DNA of 18,890 nucleotides from Trachipleistophora hominis. Taxonomy: Eukaryota > Microsporidia > Pleistophoridae. The first letter of the stretch is position 1, and each line of letters opens with the position of its first letter. The DNA lies in the NCBI GenBank assembly GCA_000316135.1, contig JH993832.1, positions 21,118 through 40,007 of the forward strand, read 5' to 3'. The notes beneath the pieces were generated by a model. It did not search any database. It saw nothing but the letters and a program-made list of their open reading frames with translations, and was not told the DNA's origin. Of this stretch, positions 1 to 9,157 are shown piece after piece. A program made the translations under genes and the position numbers.

Positions 1-26
1 TTTCGTTTTTTTATTAGAAAGATCAG

Positions 27-120
27 TTAATTAATTCTTCACACTATTTACATACCTAAACGACCTCTTCTGGTGCGCTGAGCGCTGACCATGGTCACAA
101 CAATCTTTGGTTTATAAAAC
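27..120 (-). repeat. Dispersed short repeat, copy A
   Basis: Read on the minus strand, this copy aligns along its length with 4914-5019, 13668-13760 and 17483-17575. The order of shared blocks is an AACCAAAG-like 5' block, CCATGGTC, a GCGC hairpin core, CCAGAAGAGG, a GTTTAGGT/GTGT block, and a GAAGAATTAATTAA tail. The core holds the hairpin GCGC-TGA-GCGC (75-85) and the perfect palindrome TGACCATGGTCA (86-97). The left end is near the window edge, so flanking duplications cannot be judged. Strand is given relative to the copies at 13668 and 17483. Confidence 0.75.
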
Positions 121-2587
121 CATATTCTTCGATGATTAACATTTTTGTTGGCTGCGTGTTGTAGATAATTCTATTCATCCCAACTAACAATTTCTAATCA
201 AATTATGAATAATTAATTAAAGTTTCTATCCAGAAGTAGACACAATGCTTTTGTTGAACTGTTTATTGAAACCCATTACATATCGTTTTACATATGTAAT
301 GTCATCTGACGATTAGAATACACACAATGCCCTTGCCTTTCAAATCTTCTTTAAAATCGTACGAATCACTAAACAAATAGAAATTGTTAATAATGTGCAC
401 CGTGCGTAAGGTATTCCACGAATTTTCGCTTCTGATGCTGAATGTATATTTATAATATTTTTGTAATATTATTGTTGGGCCGATACATGGTGCAACATAA
501 GGAAAGGTTTCATTTATTTAAATGATTAAATAGAGGAGGTTGATTCTGGGCCAACAACTATAGTTTTGTAAATTAGAAAACAGTTACGTTCCGGTAAAAT
601 TGATCCGCTAATATCATTTATTTTTGCTATCTATTCAAATAACATCCATTGATGTTTTCATAACGGCGTAAATATTCGCTTGATGTAGTCATCTCGACGG
701 TAGTTTCTACGATGCAGCATTCTAATCGGAGAGGTATACTTATTGCTGTATTATAAATAGGACTAGATTATTTTTAAAATTAAAAGTTATTTAATTTATT
801 TCTATTTTACGAATGCAGATAGCAAAGCAGCACAAAATACTATGCCACAAGCTCACTATCACTGCGTTGCTTTTTGCAATATCAGTTGGTATCGAATCAC
901 AAGACCACACAATATAATGAATAAATAATGTTGATAATGACGAATTTAATAAGAAGAGATAATAAAAAAGGGTTTTGTTAAACCTCGGTTCGTTTGAAAA
1001 CGGTACCATCCTTTAATATCAGTGTTAAATAAATCATCTTCTCAAGCAACATTTGTGATAACAAAACACTTAGAGAGTTTTGCTATACAAAAGTTGGAAA
1101 ATTGTGGTATAGCAGTTTGTATCTAACTATCTAAGTTATTTCTTATCCAAAAAATTATATAAACCCGATTTTACATGTAGAAAACGCTTCCGGACATGAA
1201 AATTAGTAGAGTTCTAAATTATGTTATTGATAATTAAATTTTTACCATTTTAGATAGATCAAGTTTTTTGGAAGTGGTTGTTTTACCAGATACGATGTAA
1301 CTTTCAAAATCTTCTATTTAATATCTCATAATGCTGCGAACAAAATAATTATTCATAAAAATAGATCATACTAATTGCTTCACGTAAATTCGTGATATAC
1401 AGCTGCATGCAACAGTAGATGTTGAAATGGTATTGCATTGGTTGTTTTACAATACAGCATGTAAAATGTTAATACTATAAACTTTAAATCACCGTGATCG
1501 TTCGTTTGTTATCGCTTTTTTTGTTCATTATTACCATTCAATTGCTAATCAAATATTCTATATTTTGTTGTATGATTCTTGCATTTTATGGTTAATTAAT
1601 TCAAACAATGCTATTTCAACCATTTGATAGCTACATACAATGAAATGTCAGAGTTTGCAGTATATTTTGAACAGAATAACTATATTAACAATTGATGATG
1701 TATATAAACAAAAAACTATGTTACGCTATTTTATCTTCTTCTCTACATGTGACATTCTCAGCACAGAAATAACCATATCTTGCGCATCGAAAGAGAGATA
1801 GTGTTTATTTTAAATATAATTTTCACATATAGTCCATAGAATCTTAATATTATTTATTTAAATATGCTGAAAACGATTATAAATTTGTTAAAGCACTTTT
1901 GATATTTTTTCTCGTAAAAATTAATTTACGCTAAATAACAATCCACAATTGAATGTACATGTTTCAGCTTTGAATTGATGCGTGAACAATATACAGTATT
2001 ATATTTAACATATCAACTAATCACGTCAAAAACTCCCAATGATTAAATATGACATTTAATGATATTTATGATTTAATATAAAATGATGTTTATTAAAAAT
2101 ATTAAATGAAACCAAAAGTTAGTATATCTATTTATTGCTATACACGGAAAAATACGCAAAATGAATTTCAATGTAAAATAGGAATCGTAAATAAATCTAG
2201 ATCTCCAAAAACAATATCTCTTGCTTATTGTTTGCTACAATAATAAAGTTATATATTAGACGGTCATAATCGCTGTTCTAGAGTATTATATACGGGCATT
2301 ATATGATTATATAGCTATCGCTCAGGAAAAAATAAATATTGATAGGAAAAACATGGGGTCAAGGCAGATCGTTTTGATGGAAGCCACGCAATTTATATCT
2401 AATAGCTGTATCGAATCCACAGATATTTTTATTATATCGTTTGAACATGACAAATTAAAAATAAAAGCGAGATTTTCGTGGTATTGATTTTAGATTTATG
2501 TGACATTATCCTCTTTCTAACAGTTCTGAAAAAGTAGATTTCAAACGCGGTAGATTAGTTATTTTGTCTAATTAATTACCGAAATTA

Positions 2588-2619
2588 TGATTAAATCACA
2601 AGTGAATGTGATTTAATCA
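2588..2619. repeat. Perfect 13-bp inverted repeat (hairpin)
   Basis: TGATTAAATCACA (2588-2600) is followed after a 6-base loop by its exact reverse complement (2607-2619). No gene adjoins it. A 13-bp perfect stem with a short loop stands out even in AT-rich DNA. It could be a cruciform-forming sequence, the end of a vanished element or a structured transcript; nothing here decides between these. Confidence 0.6.
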
Positions 2620-3471
2620 AATCATCTCGAAATATTGTAAACAAACAGAGCGCTCGTTTGGCTATAGAAAGTAAATTTGCCTATTGACACAGCCACCTTG
2701 TCAACATTATAAAACATTTTTATACACCATTGTAGACTGCAAATAAGAATAATCTCTCATAGCTTTTTAATGATTGTCTATTTATGGAATTATGACTACA
2801 ACATACATGATCTGTTTTACGAAATTTACTTGACTCACAAGCCATGGTTTTATAAATAGTCACGAAATGGGAGTTATTATTGATAATATTAAATGCTGCA
2901 ATTCTTTGTTATGGTTCATATCCAAAATGTATTATCCTAAATAAACTCACACCTATATTTGCGTATATTTAACGAACAAAGCGTACTTTTGGCGTTCACT
3001 TGAGCACATTAATGAATCGAATAAATTTTGTATAAGATATGAAGGCAATACTTTCCATGTAATTAAAAATTTCTTCTTCCGTCCAAATGAATTTAATATT
3101 TACATAATGAGCCATTAACATTTTTTATCATTTAATAAATATTTATTGTCTATTAATTTTTCGATAACAGTGTTTTATATCAGACATTTTGACATTTATG
3201 TGAAAAATGATTTTGACCATAAAAGGTAAATTTAAATTAAATATTTTTGGTTGCTCGTAGATTCGAATTAAATAAAAAGTGCAATTAACGAATAATTCTT
3301 GACGTATTTTCCTGGGTATCTGAAAATTGTATTTTAACATGCACCTTTATTAAAGTGGCTATCTGTGATCAATTTCCGTCTTTTTTATTTTTGTAATTTA
3401 TAATTCATTAATAGGATCTATTTATTTAATTCGGCTCTAATCTGTGCAACTTGAAATTTCGTGTAAATAAT

Positions 3472-4344
3472 ATGAAATGGGAAAAAACTAGAGAACAGAA
3501 GGATGAATATATTGTTGAGTCACCGGTCGGAGCAATTCTATCCACCGATGGGAGGAGGTTGAGGGCTTCCCGGGAGAATATGTACGTAGGTTTGTTCACA
3601 AGAAGTGGTAAAAATGAACTGGAACACTTGGATTTAATCGCCATGGCATCATTAAGGGGACTTCAAAGAGAAAAGGATATGTCACTCCTTAATAATATTA
3701 AAAAGGAGAATAATAAATATATAAGAGAAAAATCAAATAACAGGGAAAGAATGAGGAAAAAACCTACAGAATTAAGCGACTCCTCAGAGATATCGGAAAA
3801 TTTCGAGGTTAGAAAACCTAAATCAAAATATAGTACTGTAGAAACGTCGCATCGCAAGGTCAAGGTCAACCTACATGCTGAGGATGAAAATGCTGGGAAG
3901 GATAAGACGGCTCTGGATTACCTATTGGAACAAGCAGAAATTGAGTCGCAAAAGATGGCAGAGATAGAACGAATAGAACAATTTAGACGTGATAGGGAAC
4001 AAGCGATCAGGATGGCGAGAATGAGCCGCAGAGAAAGTGAAGATGTAGGACACGATGAAATTGATTACTTATACGATGGATATCAGATCCCGGATGACAT
4101 TTTCAAGGTAGAATACGAAAATGATAATAAAATGTATTACTGCCCGAAGAAAAACTGTGGGAAAAATTTTCCATCCCTCAGCCGAGTAAAAAGGCATTAC
4201 ATCGTACATACAGGAAAGAAACCATACAAGTGTTTAAACCCCGATTGTAAGAAAAGTTTTTCAAGAAAAGATAATATGTTGCAGCACTATCGGAATCATT
4301 GCACGATGTCAAGAAGAAAGCGTTTCAAGGAGTACGAGCCGTGA
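3472..4344 (+). CDS. C2H2 zinc-finger protein, two fingers at the C-terminus
   Basis: A 290-residue protein, probably a nuclear DNA-binding factor. Two consecutive fingers of the form CX4CX12HX3H lie at about residues 224-246 and 254-276, joined by the linker TGKKPYK, close to the classical TGEKPY linker. The second finger carries FSRKDNMLQH, a helix start typical of fungal C2H2 regulators. Before the fingers there is a lysine/arginine/glutamate-rich stretch (about 65-120) and a long charged predicted helix (about 147-188) that could dimerise. The tail after the fingers is basic (SRRKRFK). The frame is open back to a TTG at 3451, but the first ATG is at 3472 and is used here. No CCC motif precedes that ATG; another ATG at 3580 does have CCCGGG just before it, so a shorter form starting at residue 37 is possible. 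Target genes and orthologue are not recognisable. Confidence 0.88.
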   Translation: MKWEKTREQKDEYIVESPVGAILSTDGRRLRASRENMYVGLFTRSGKNELEHLDLIAMASLRGLQREKDMSLLNNIKKENNKYIREKSNNRERMRKKPTELSDSSEISENFEVRKPKSKYSTVETSHRKVKVNLHAEDENAGKDKTALDYLLEQAEIESQKMAEIERIEQFRRDREQAIRMARMSRRESEDVGHDEIDYLYDGYQIPDDIFKVEYENDNKMYYCPKKNCGKNFPSLSRVKRHYIVHTGKKPYKCLNPDCKKSFSRKDNMLQHYRNHCTMSRRKRFKEYEP

Positions 4345-4530
4345 TGGAGTGTGTTATACCATGTATAAGACTTAAGCTCTTCTAATTTTATGCGTGTATA
4401 TACACTTAACGTTAATATAGTTAGCCATGACACACATATAGAGCAGTATTTTTAACGAATAAACAATATTGATGACTCATGACTCGTCTAGTGCGTATTT
4501 TGTAACCAATTAATTAGTTTAGAATATTAA

Positions 4531-4719
4531 TTGAATCTTTCTGTGGTAGAAAAATATCCGGATACGATTCGTTTGAGCGCAAAATTTGTTTTTACCAATG
4601 CTAGGTTTAGTATTAATCAGGTGACAAAGGCAGAATTTATAACGTATTTACCTAGTATCAGGCACTTTGTACAGTTTAAAAACGTGCACATAGACTTTCC
4701 GAACAACGGTGGAAATTAA
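4531..4719 (+). pseudogene. Possible coding fragment, unknown (weak hAT-transposase-like pattern)
   Basis: An open stretch of 62 codons lies between in-frame stops, with no ATG at its start (first codon TTG directly after a TAA). The translation is less AT-biased than the surroundings and contains a run of the kind RFSINQ...AEFITYLPSI, loosely like the PFS-V-x-F-x-L-P segment near the N-terminus of hAT transposases. There is no DDE catalytic residue, zinc finger or other confirming motif. It may be chance. If real, it is a short remnant, not a functional gene. Confidence 0.15.
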
Positions 4720-4900
4720 TTTATTTCTAGCCATTTTAGAGGAAAAAAGCTCAAAATTATTAATTAAATTTAATTTAAATAAATTATTTGATTCGCACAG
4801 ATTTAAATGAATTATTATCTAATAAACTGTTAAGTTAATTAAAAAACACGGAACGTTCTGCAGGTGAGGTGAAACGAGCAATAAACAACGCTTAACGCAT

Positions 4901-5032
4901 AGAGATACGCATTGTTTGAAGTATCTTCTAATTAATTCTTCACACTTTCCACACACCTAAACAACCTCTCCTACTGCGCTGAGCGCCGGCCATGGTTTCA
5001 ACGACCGCTGGGTCATGAAAGAGATACGCATT
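4901..5032 (-). mobile_element. SINE-like short element, copy B, flanked by 13-bp direct repeats
   Basis: The element body is 4914-5019 (106 bp), read on the minus strand. It is bounded on both sides by the same 13 bases, AGAGATACGCATT (4901-4913 and 5020-5032), which looks like a target-site duplication. On the minus strand the body opens with a potential hairpin (TTCA-T-GACC pairing with GGTC-GT-TGAA), followed by a GCGCTCAGCGC hairpin, and ends in GAAGAATTAATTAG. It shares these blocks with copies A, D and E. It has no coding capacity, so it would have to be mobilised in trans. No poly-A tail and no clear pol III A or B box are visible. Confidence 0.65.
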
Positions 5033-6155
5033 CTCTCAAAAAACAAAAACGAGAAATAACCACGAATGTTACTTACGGTGTGGCACATTATTCCTATCTA
5101 ATAATAACCTGTGCTAAATTATTAGCTATTCCAGCAACCTTATAGGTCCTCTTACAGCTTGTTATGATTGGTTTGTTTCATTTTAATCTTATTCATTAAT
5201 GAAATACGAACCAATTGTTTGTTGCGAATTATCTCATACATTTTTGAACTAATTAATTGCCATTTAACTTCATGAACCTCTTCTCACATTATAAACACCC
5301 ACTATGTTTAATTAAACAGCGATTTAAAATAGTACTCATTGTATAAAATCATTCAAATATCAAAAAAGCGCAATTACTGGTATCAATTAGCTATTAAAAC
5401 ACATTTTTAACAAACGATAACCAATAATAGCTAGAAAAAGCATGGCCTTTGCTGTACAAAAAGTATGATTACTAATGGCTAGACTCGAAGAATAAAATTT
5501 TATCTTGGAATTACATTGTCGCGTCTCGGAATTACATACACTTACCGTCTATATAAGTAGAAAAACGAGTTTTTACATTAAAATTACTGTATCAAATTTT
5601 ATTTCAGTCTTGACGAATATTAAGGCTGTTGAATGTTATAAAAACATCTTTTAAACAATTTAATGTCCTGTGTTATAATAATAACATACTAGTATCTAAA
5701 TGAACTGATGATACATGATAAAAATACTTGTATCCATCGCTTTATAAATCCAAATGGCAAACGCTTATTCCAATACATCATCCACAACTAAGAAAGACAT
5801 TATATCTTTCAATAATATTTTGGCTATATAAACCTTAAAAACAGGCAAATGTATAATATGTACACGTTGACGTATTTAAGTGAATATAACGACAAAAAGA
5901 ATAGGGACAGCTATATAGATGTACATTTCTTGATTTGCTGCTCTCATTTTACTTTCATCAAGAATTTACGTTTGTAAATAAATTTAAACACAAGCAGTTA
6001 TACTTCCTTAAATATCCCAATAAATTGACATTCTAAAATGAGTCGTTCCTATTTGCTGTATTTTGGTAGTGTAACTCTCACGTAGGCAAAAGGTTCAAGT
6101 TCAAATATATTTTAATAACGATAATCTATTTTTTATGAACGTTCGTTTAATTTAT

Positions 6156-6232
6156 TGTCATACCTCCCACGCATCTAACCAAACTCTACTGGCACGTCAA
6201 ACATCTACCGCTGTCTTTTCAGCCTCTAGTTT
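6156..6232 (-). repeat. Dispersed short repeat, diverged copy C
   Basis: On the minus strand this reads GACGTGCCAGTAGAG, then a TTTGGTTAGATGCGTGG block, then GTATGACAATAAATTAAA. It follows the order of the CGCGCCAGAGGAG, GTTTAGGTGTGTGG and TTAATTAA blocks of the other copies. The 5' hairpin part is poorly preserved. It is more decayed than copies A, B, D and E, so the boundaries are approximate. Confidence 0.5.
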
Positions 6233-6724
6233 GCGATCTGACAATGATCTTTAATTGATGAAAATGTAAGTAAAGACATAATTTAACGATATAATTAGGT
6301 GAATCAGTTGAACAATATGGAAACAATTGTGATAGTGTATCATCATGGTGAAATACAGATTGTCACATGTAAAAATTTCTTATAAATATATCACCACGAG
6401 TTTATTTAGCAAAAACTACACAAACACATGCGATAAAGCATGCGTATACGTCTTGATACAGCAATTTTTTCTCAGAATTAAGTACTTTATAAACAAAACT
6501 GCCATGTTGTAATATGATTAGGCATATATGTGAAGAATCATAGTTAATTTTTATCAATTATTAAAATATTTAATAAACCACTTATACCAGCACAAATAGC
6601 ACAATCCCGTTGGTTAAGATAAGAAAAACGTGCCTATAGAAAAAAATGCAGAATCTTGCTGCGTGTCTGTAGTGTAATAATTAACTATTTGTTTCATTTG
6701 CAGTAATCCAGCATATAACCTACC

Positions 6725-6856
6725 ATGATCATCAAAGAATTAGAATCAGACCAGAAATGATACATACATCAACCCGATAGATAATCTGTCATGATCATCA
6801 AAGAATCAAAATGAGACCAGAAAGGATACATACATTAACTTAACTGATCATCTATC
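6725..6856. repeat. Imperfect 66-bp direct repeat, two units
   Basis: The units begin with ATGATCATCAAAGAAT at 6725 and 6791, an exact period of 66 bases. Both units continue with GAGACCAGAAA- or CAGACCAGAAA-like and GATACATACAT blocks. A third, truncated start (ATCATCTATCATGAAGC) follows near 6846. The repeat marks the left edge of the compositionally different 6.7-7.2 kb tract. It could be a minisatellite or part of an old element. Confidence 0.7.
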
Positions 6857-6950
6857 ATGAAGCAATAAAGCCATAAATAGACAAGACTAAAACTCTAAAA
6901 GCGAAGCTAAAACTTAAACACAGGCGAGCAGCGCAGTGAAGAGTTCACAA

Positions 6951-7181
6951 ATGATTACACCAACGAACAAACAAACATGGCATAACAAGATATAGAATAA
7001 CTAGACCAAATAGGTTAGTTATCCAAGGGCAGGTTCTACCCAAAGAGATTGGTATAACAAACAATTAAGTGGGACCCGATAAAACGGTTCTATTAGAAAA
7101 GAGTCAACTACCATGATAAAGTCGGTTACTGCGTCCTTTTTATCAGGCATGCTCACTGCCCAGGATCACTACTCATTATTT
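6951..7181 (+). pseudogene. Possible decayed coding sequence of unknown origin
   Basis: The frame from the ATG at 6951 reads protein-like (for example TNKQTWHNK, then YPRAGSTQRDWYNKQLSGTR, then a 33-codon stretch ending at TAA 7182). It is interrupted by TAG at 6993, 7002 and 7011 and by TAA at 7080. Three of the stops could derive from TGG tryptophan codons by a single G-to-A change. The tract is richer in A and C than its surroundings. No family is recognisable, and a non-coding explanation is possible. Confidence 0.2.
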
Positions 7182-8591
7182 TAATACAACGTAATAAAAT
7201 CCTCATCTTAAGTGTATTGCCTGATCAAGCGAAGTTTACCATATGATAATTCACCAAAAGAGTAATCATCTGTTAATTATATAAATTAACCTCATTATAA
7301 ACGTTTTACACTTGTAATCCGCATCTAAGCGCAGAAACTGTTTTATTGACGCAATGTCTACCAGAGAATATAATAGGACCTTAAATACATATTTTGAACG
7401 ATTCTATAATCACATCTTTTTTCTAAGAACCAATTTACGTGTCACAGTAAATTCACAGCTTTTCTCTATAAAGATACCTTAAACTATACGTGAATTATCA
7501 TCAACATCCATTTATTTTTCCTTTTGTACTGTCTGCAAGTCCCAAATTACTCAACCCACTGCGATCAACTCACCTATCATGTCCTATCTTGATGGTAGGA
7601 CAAGAGGGAAAAATTAAAAGGCACTACTCCCAAACCGTGCGAAGATGTTCCAATTCTCCAGTTTATGTTCAGATTATCTAGTTTCAGACTAGAACGACCA
7701 TGAAAACAATCCATAAATGGATGTACGTGTCGTTGTGCATAGTAATCATTATAACGTCCGTTAATGATTACAATCCGCACGGTAATCAAGAACAAGTTCT
7801 CATAGAACCACCGTATTTGTATAATCAATACGTGTAGTAAAGTAATGTAGATGACAACTAGGAAAGATAAAAATACGCGAATTTCACTTTTCCTACTTCT
7901 ACACTGTATAGGTTTATTACAAAACTACTTTTACGTTGTTTATACGGCTGTTTTATATCTACTGGTCAGTCAAAAACCCGTTTACGTACTTTAATACTAA
8001 GACAACAGCTCAGTAATTGTAATTATAGCAATTTTAGAAAATAAATTTAATTACAGACCGTTTTACAGAACGTACCAGTCCATAATTCATTTACTACGTG
8101 AATTGATGAATAACCTACACTGTCATGTATTTCAACAAAACATTTCGTGTTTAATTACAGTAGCGCGTCTTACCGCCCAGACACGCATAGCATGTCCGAA
8201 AATTCCCATATTAAGACGCTGACCATGAGAATGTGTTGATTTCCGGTTACCATAAGCGGGCACAGTCCATGAATGCCAGGACAAGCCATTCATCATTCTT
8301 AAATAAGTGATAAGCAGTACACCCGTGCTATAAACATTATTCTACGTAATTCTATTGTTATAACTATTAATACTCTCTGATATTTTACACCTACCTCCAT
8401 ACATTGACATGTTTCCGTTCTAAAAACGTGTCTGCTCATCTCTTACGCTCTTTAATTATCACCATCATAGACATCGTCCAATTATTTGCCACTCGTCCTT
8501 TTATTCTGCTATGACCAGCCATGGCCACAGCTTTTAGTCTATAGATCCGCACGTTAACACGTGGTAGTATCAAGCGCTGGTAAATCATGAT

Positions 8592-8681
8592 CAGACCCGC
8601 TGTACAGTTTCTAAAATAAGGCGCATGTCCAAGTTTAGTATAGAACGAGCACCAAATATTTCGGCTATCATCACACGTCAT
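8592..8681 (-). pseudogene. Possible eroded zinc-knuckle (gag-like) fragment
   Basis: On the minus strand, part of an 86-codon open stretch (8436-8696, first codon GTG) reads WCSFYTKLGHAPYFRNC. This resembles a CX2CX4HX4C retroviral-type zinc knuckle in which the second cysteine is tyrosine (TAT instead of TGT) and the last spacing is six residues instead of four. The tail of the open stretch is basic (IKERKR). No reverse transcriptase, protease or integrase motif could be found nearby, so a link to a Ty3/gypsy-type gag is only a suggestion. Confidence 0.15.
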
Positions 8682-8831
8682 TTTTGAATGAAACACGCGC
8701 GGAGTATTTTATCAGTCCAAATAGAAATAAAGAAGACGCACGCGTTCTTACGGCAATATCATCCGATGTAAACATTAATATCAAGTAAAATACGCAGTGT
8801 TTTTATTATACGTGTTATTCGGTGTACTTCC

Positions 8832-8985
8832 CATTGCTAAGAAGTAATCACTGGTTTAGAGGAGTAATCACTGGTTTAGAGAAGTAATCACCGGTTTAGT
8901 CTGCACAGCTGTCCATCTGTAAATGCCACATTGCTAAGAAGTAATCACCGGTTTAGTCTGCACAGCTGTCCATCTCTAAATGCCA
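8832..8985. repeat. Compound tandem repeat upstream of the DCAF5-like gene
   Basis: A 20-base unit (GAAGTAATCACYGGTTTAGA) occurs three times in tandem (8841-8860, 8861-8880, 8881-8900) and again at 8938-8957. The last two units belong to a 57-base repeat that also includes CTGCACAGCTGTCCATCT and AAATGCCA. The short lead-in CATTGCTAA precedes the unit at 8832 and again before 8938. The array ends about 170 bases before the start codon of the WD40 gene, so it may be a promoter-proximal cis element or simply a minisatellite. Confidence 0.85.
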
Positions 8986-9153
8986 TAGTCTTGCCTTACA
9001 CGCTCGGCAAGAACCAATTTGGTGATCACCACGTCCTAAATCAGCAAATTTGGCATGACCAGCCTTTCTGGGCAAAACCATGTTTGATACGCCACGGCAG
9101 GAAAAACAAATGCATATCACGTCTAGACTTGATATTTGGTAGAAAAAAGGATA

Positions 9154-9157
9154 CCCC
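9154..9157 (+). promoter_or_regulatory. CCC-type start-proximal motif of the DCAF5-like gene
   Basis: CCCC lies immediately before the ATG at 9158. In microsporidia, short C runs close to the start codon have been described as a translation- or transcription-start signal. An in-frame TAG at 9140 shows that the protein cannot start further upstream. Confidence 0.6.

Larger units (their letters stand above)
1..3471. other. AT-rich gene desert upstream of the zinc-finger gene
   Basis: This 3.4 kb stretch is strongly AT-rich and has stop codons in every frame. The only open frames are short and AT-driven, for example minus-strand frames around 791-1009 and 3143-3340, with no recognisable protein pattern. 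It holds one copy of the dispersed short repeat at its left edge (27-120) and a 13-bp-arm hairpin at 2588-2619. I see no tRNA (no B-box of the GGTTCRANNCC type), no rRNA and no coding relic that I can defend. Confidence 0.7.
4345..9157. other. Long intergenic region with repeats and possible coding relics
   Basis: There is no confident gene in 4.8 kb. The first part (to about 6650) is AT-rich and carries two copies of the dispersed repeat (4914-5019, 6156-6232). From about 6720 the composition changes: a direct repeat at 6725-6856, an A/C-rich tract with a stop-interrupted frame at 6951-7181, then patches of higher GC (about 8160-8290, 8500-8660, 8980-9157) with no intact gene. A tandem repeat sits at 8832-8985, just before the WD40 gene. 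The patches look like eroded coding or mobile-element sequence; none can be assigned firmly. Confidence 0.6.

Noticed and set aside
6061..6110. TGGTAGTGTAACTC followed by AGGTTCAAGTTCAAAT, reminiscent of tRNA A and B boxes.
   Set aside because: The spacing is too short, the B-box lacks its CC, and no acceptor stem can be formed.
7490..7828. Overlapping plus and minus frames of 63 and 83 codons.
   Set aside because: They overlap on opposite strands, the minus one begins at TTG, and neither translation resembles a protein family.
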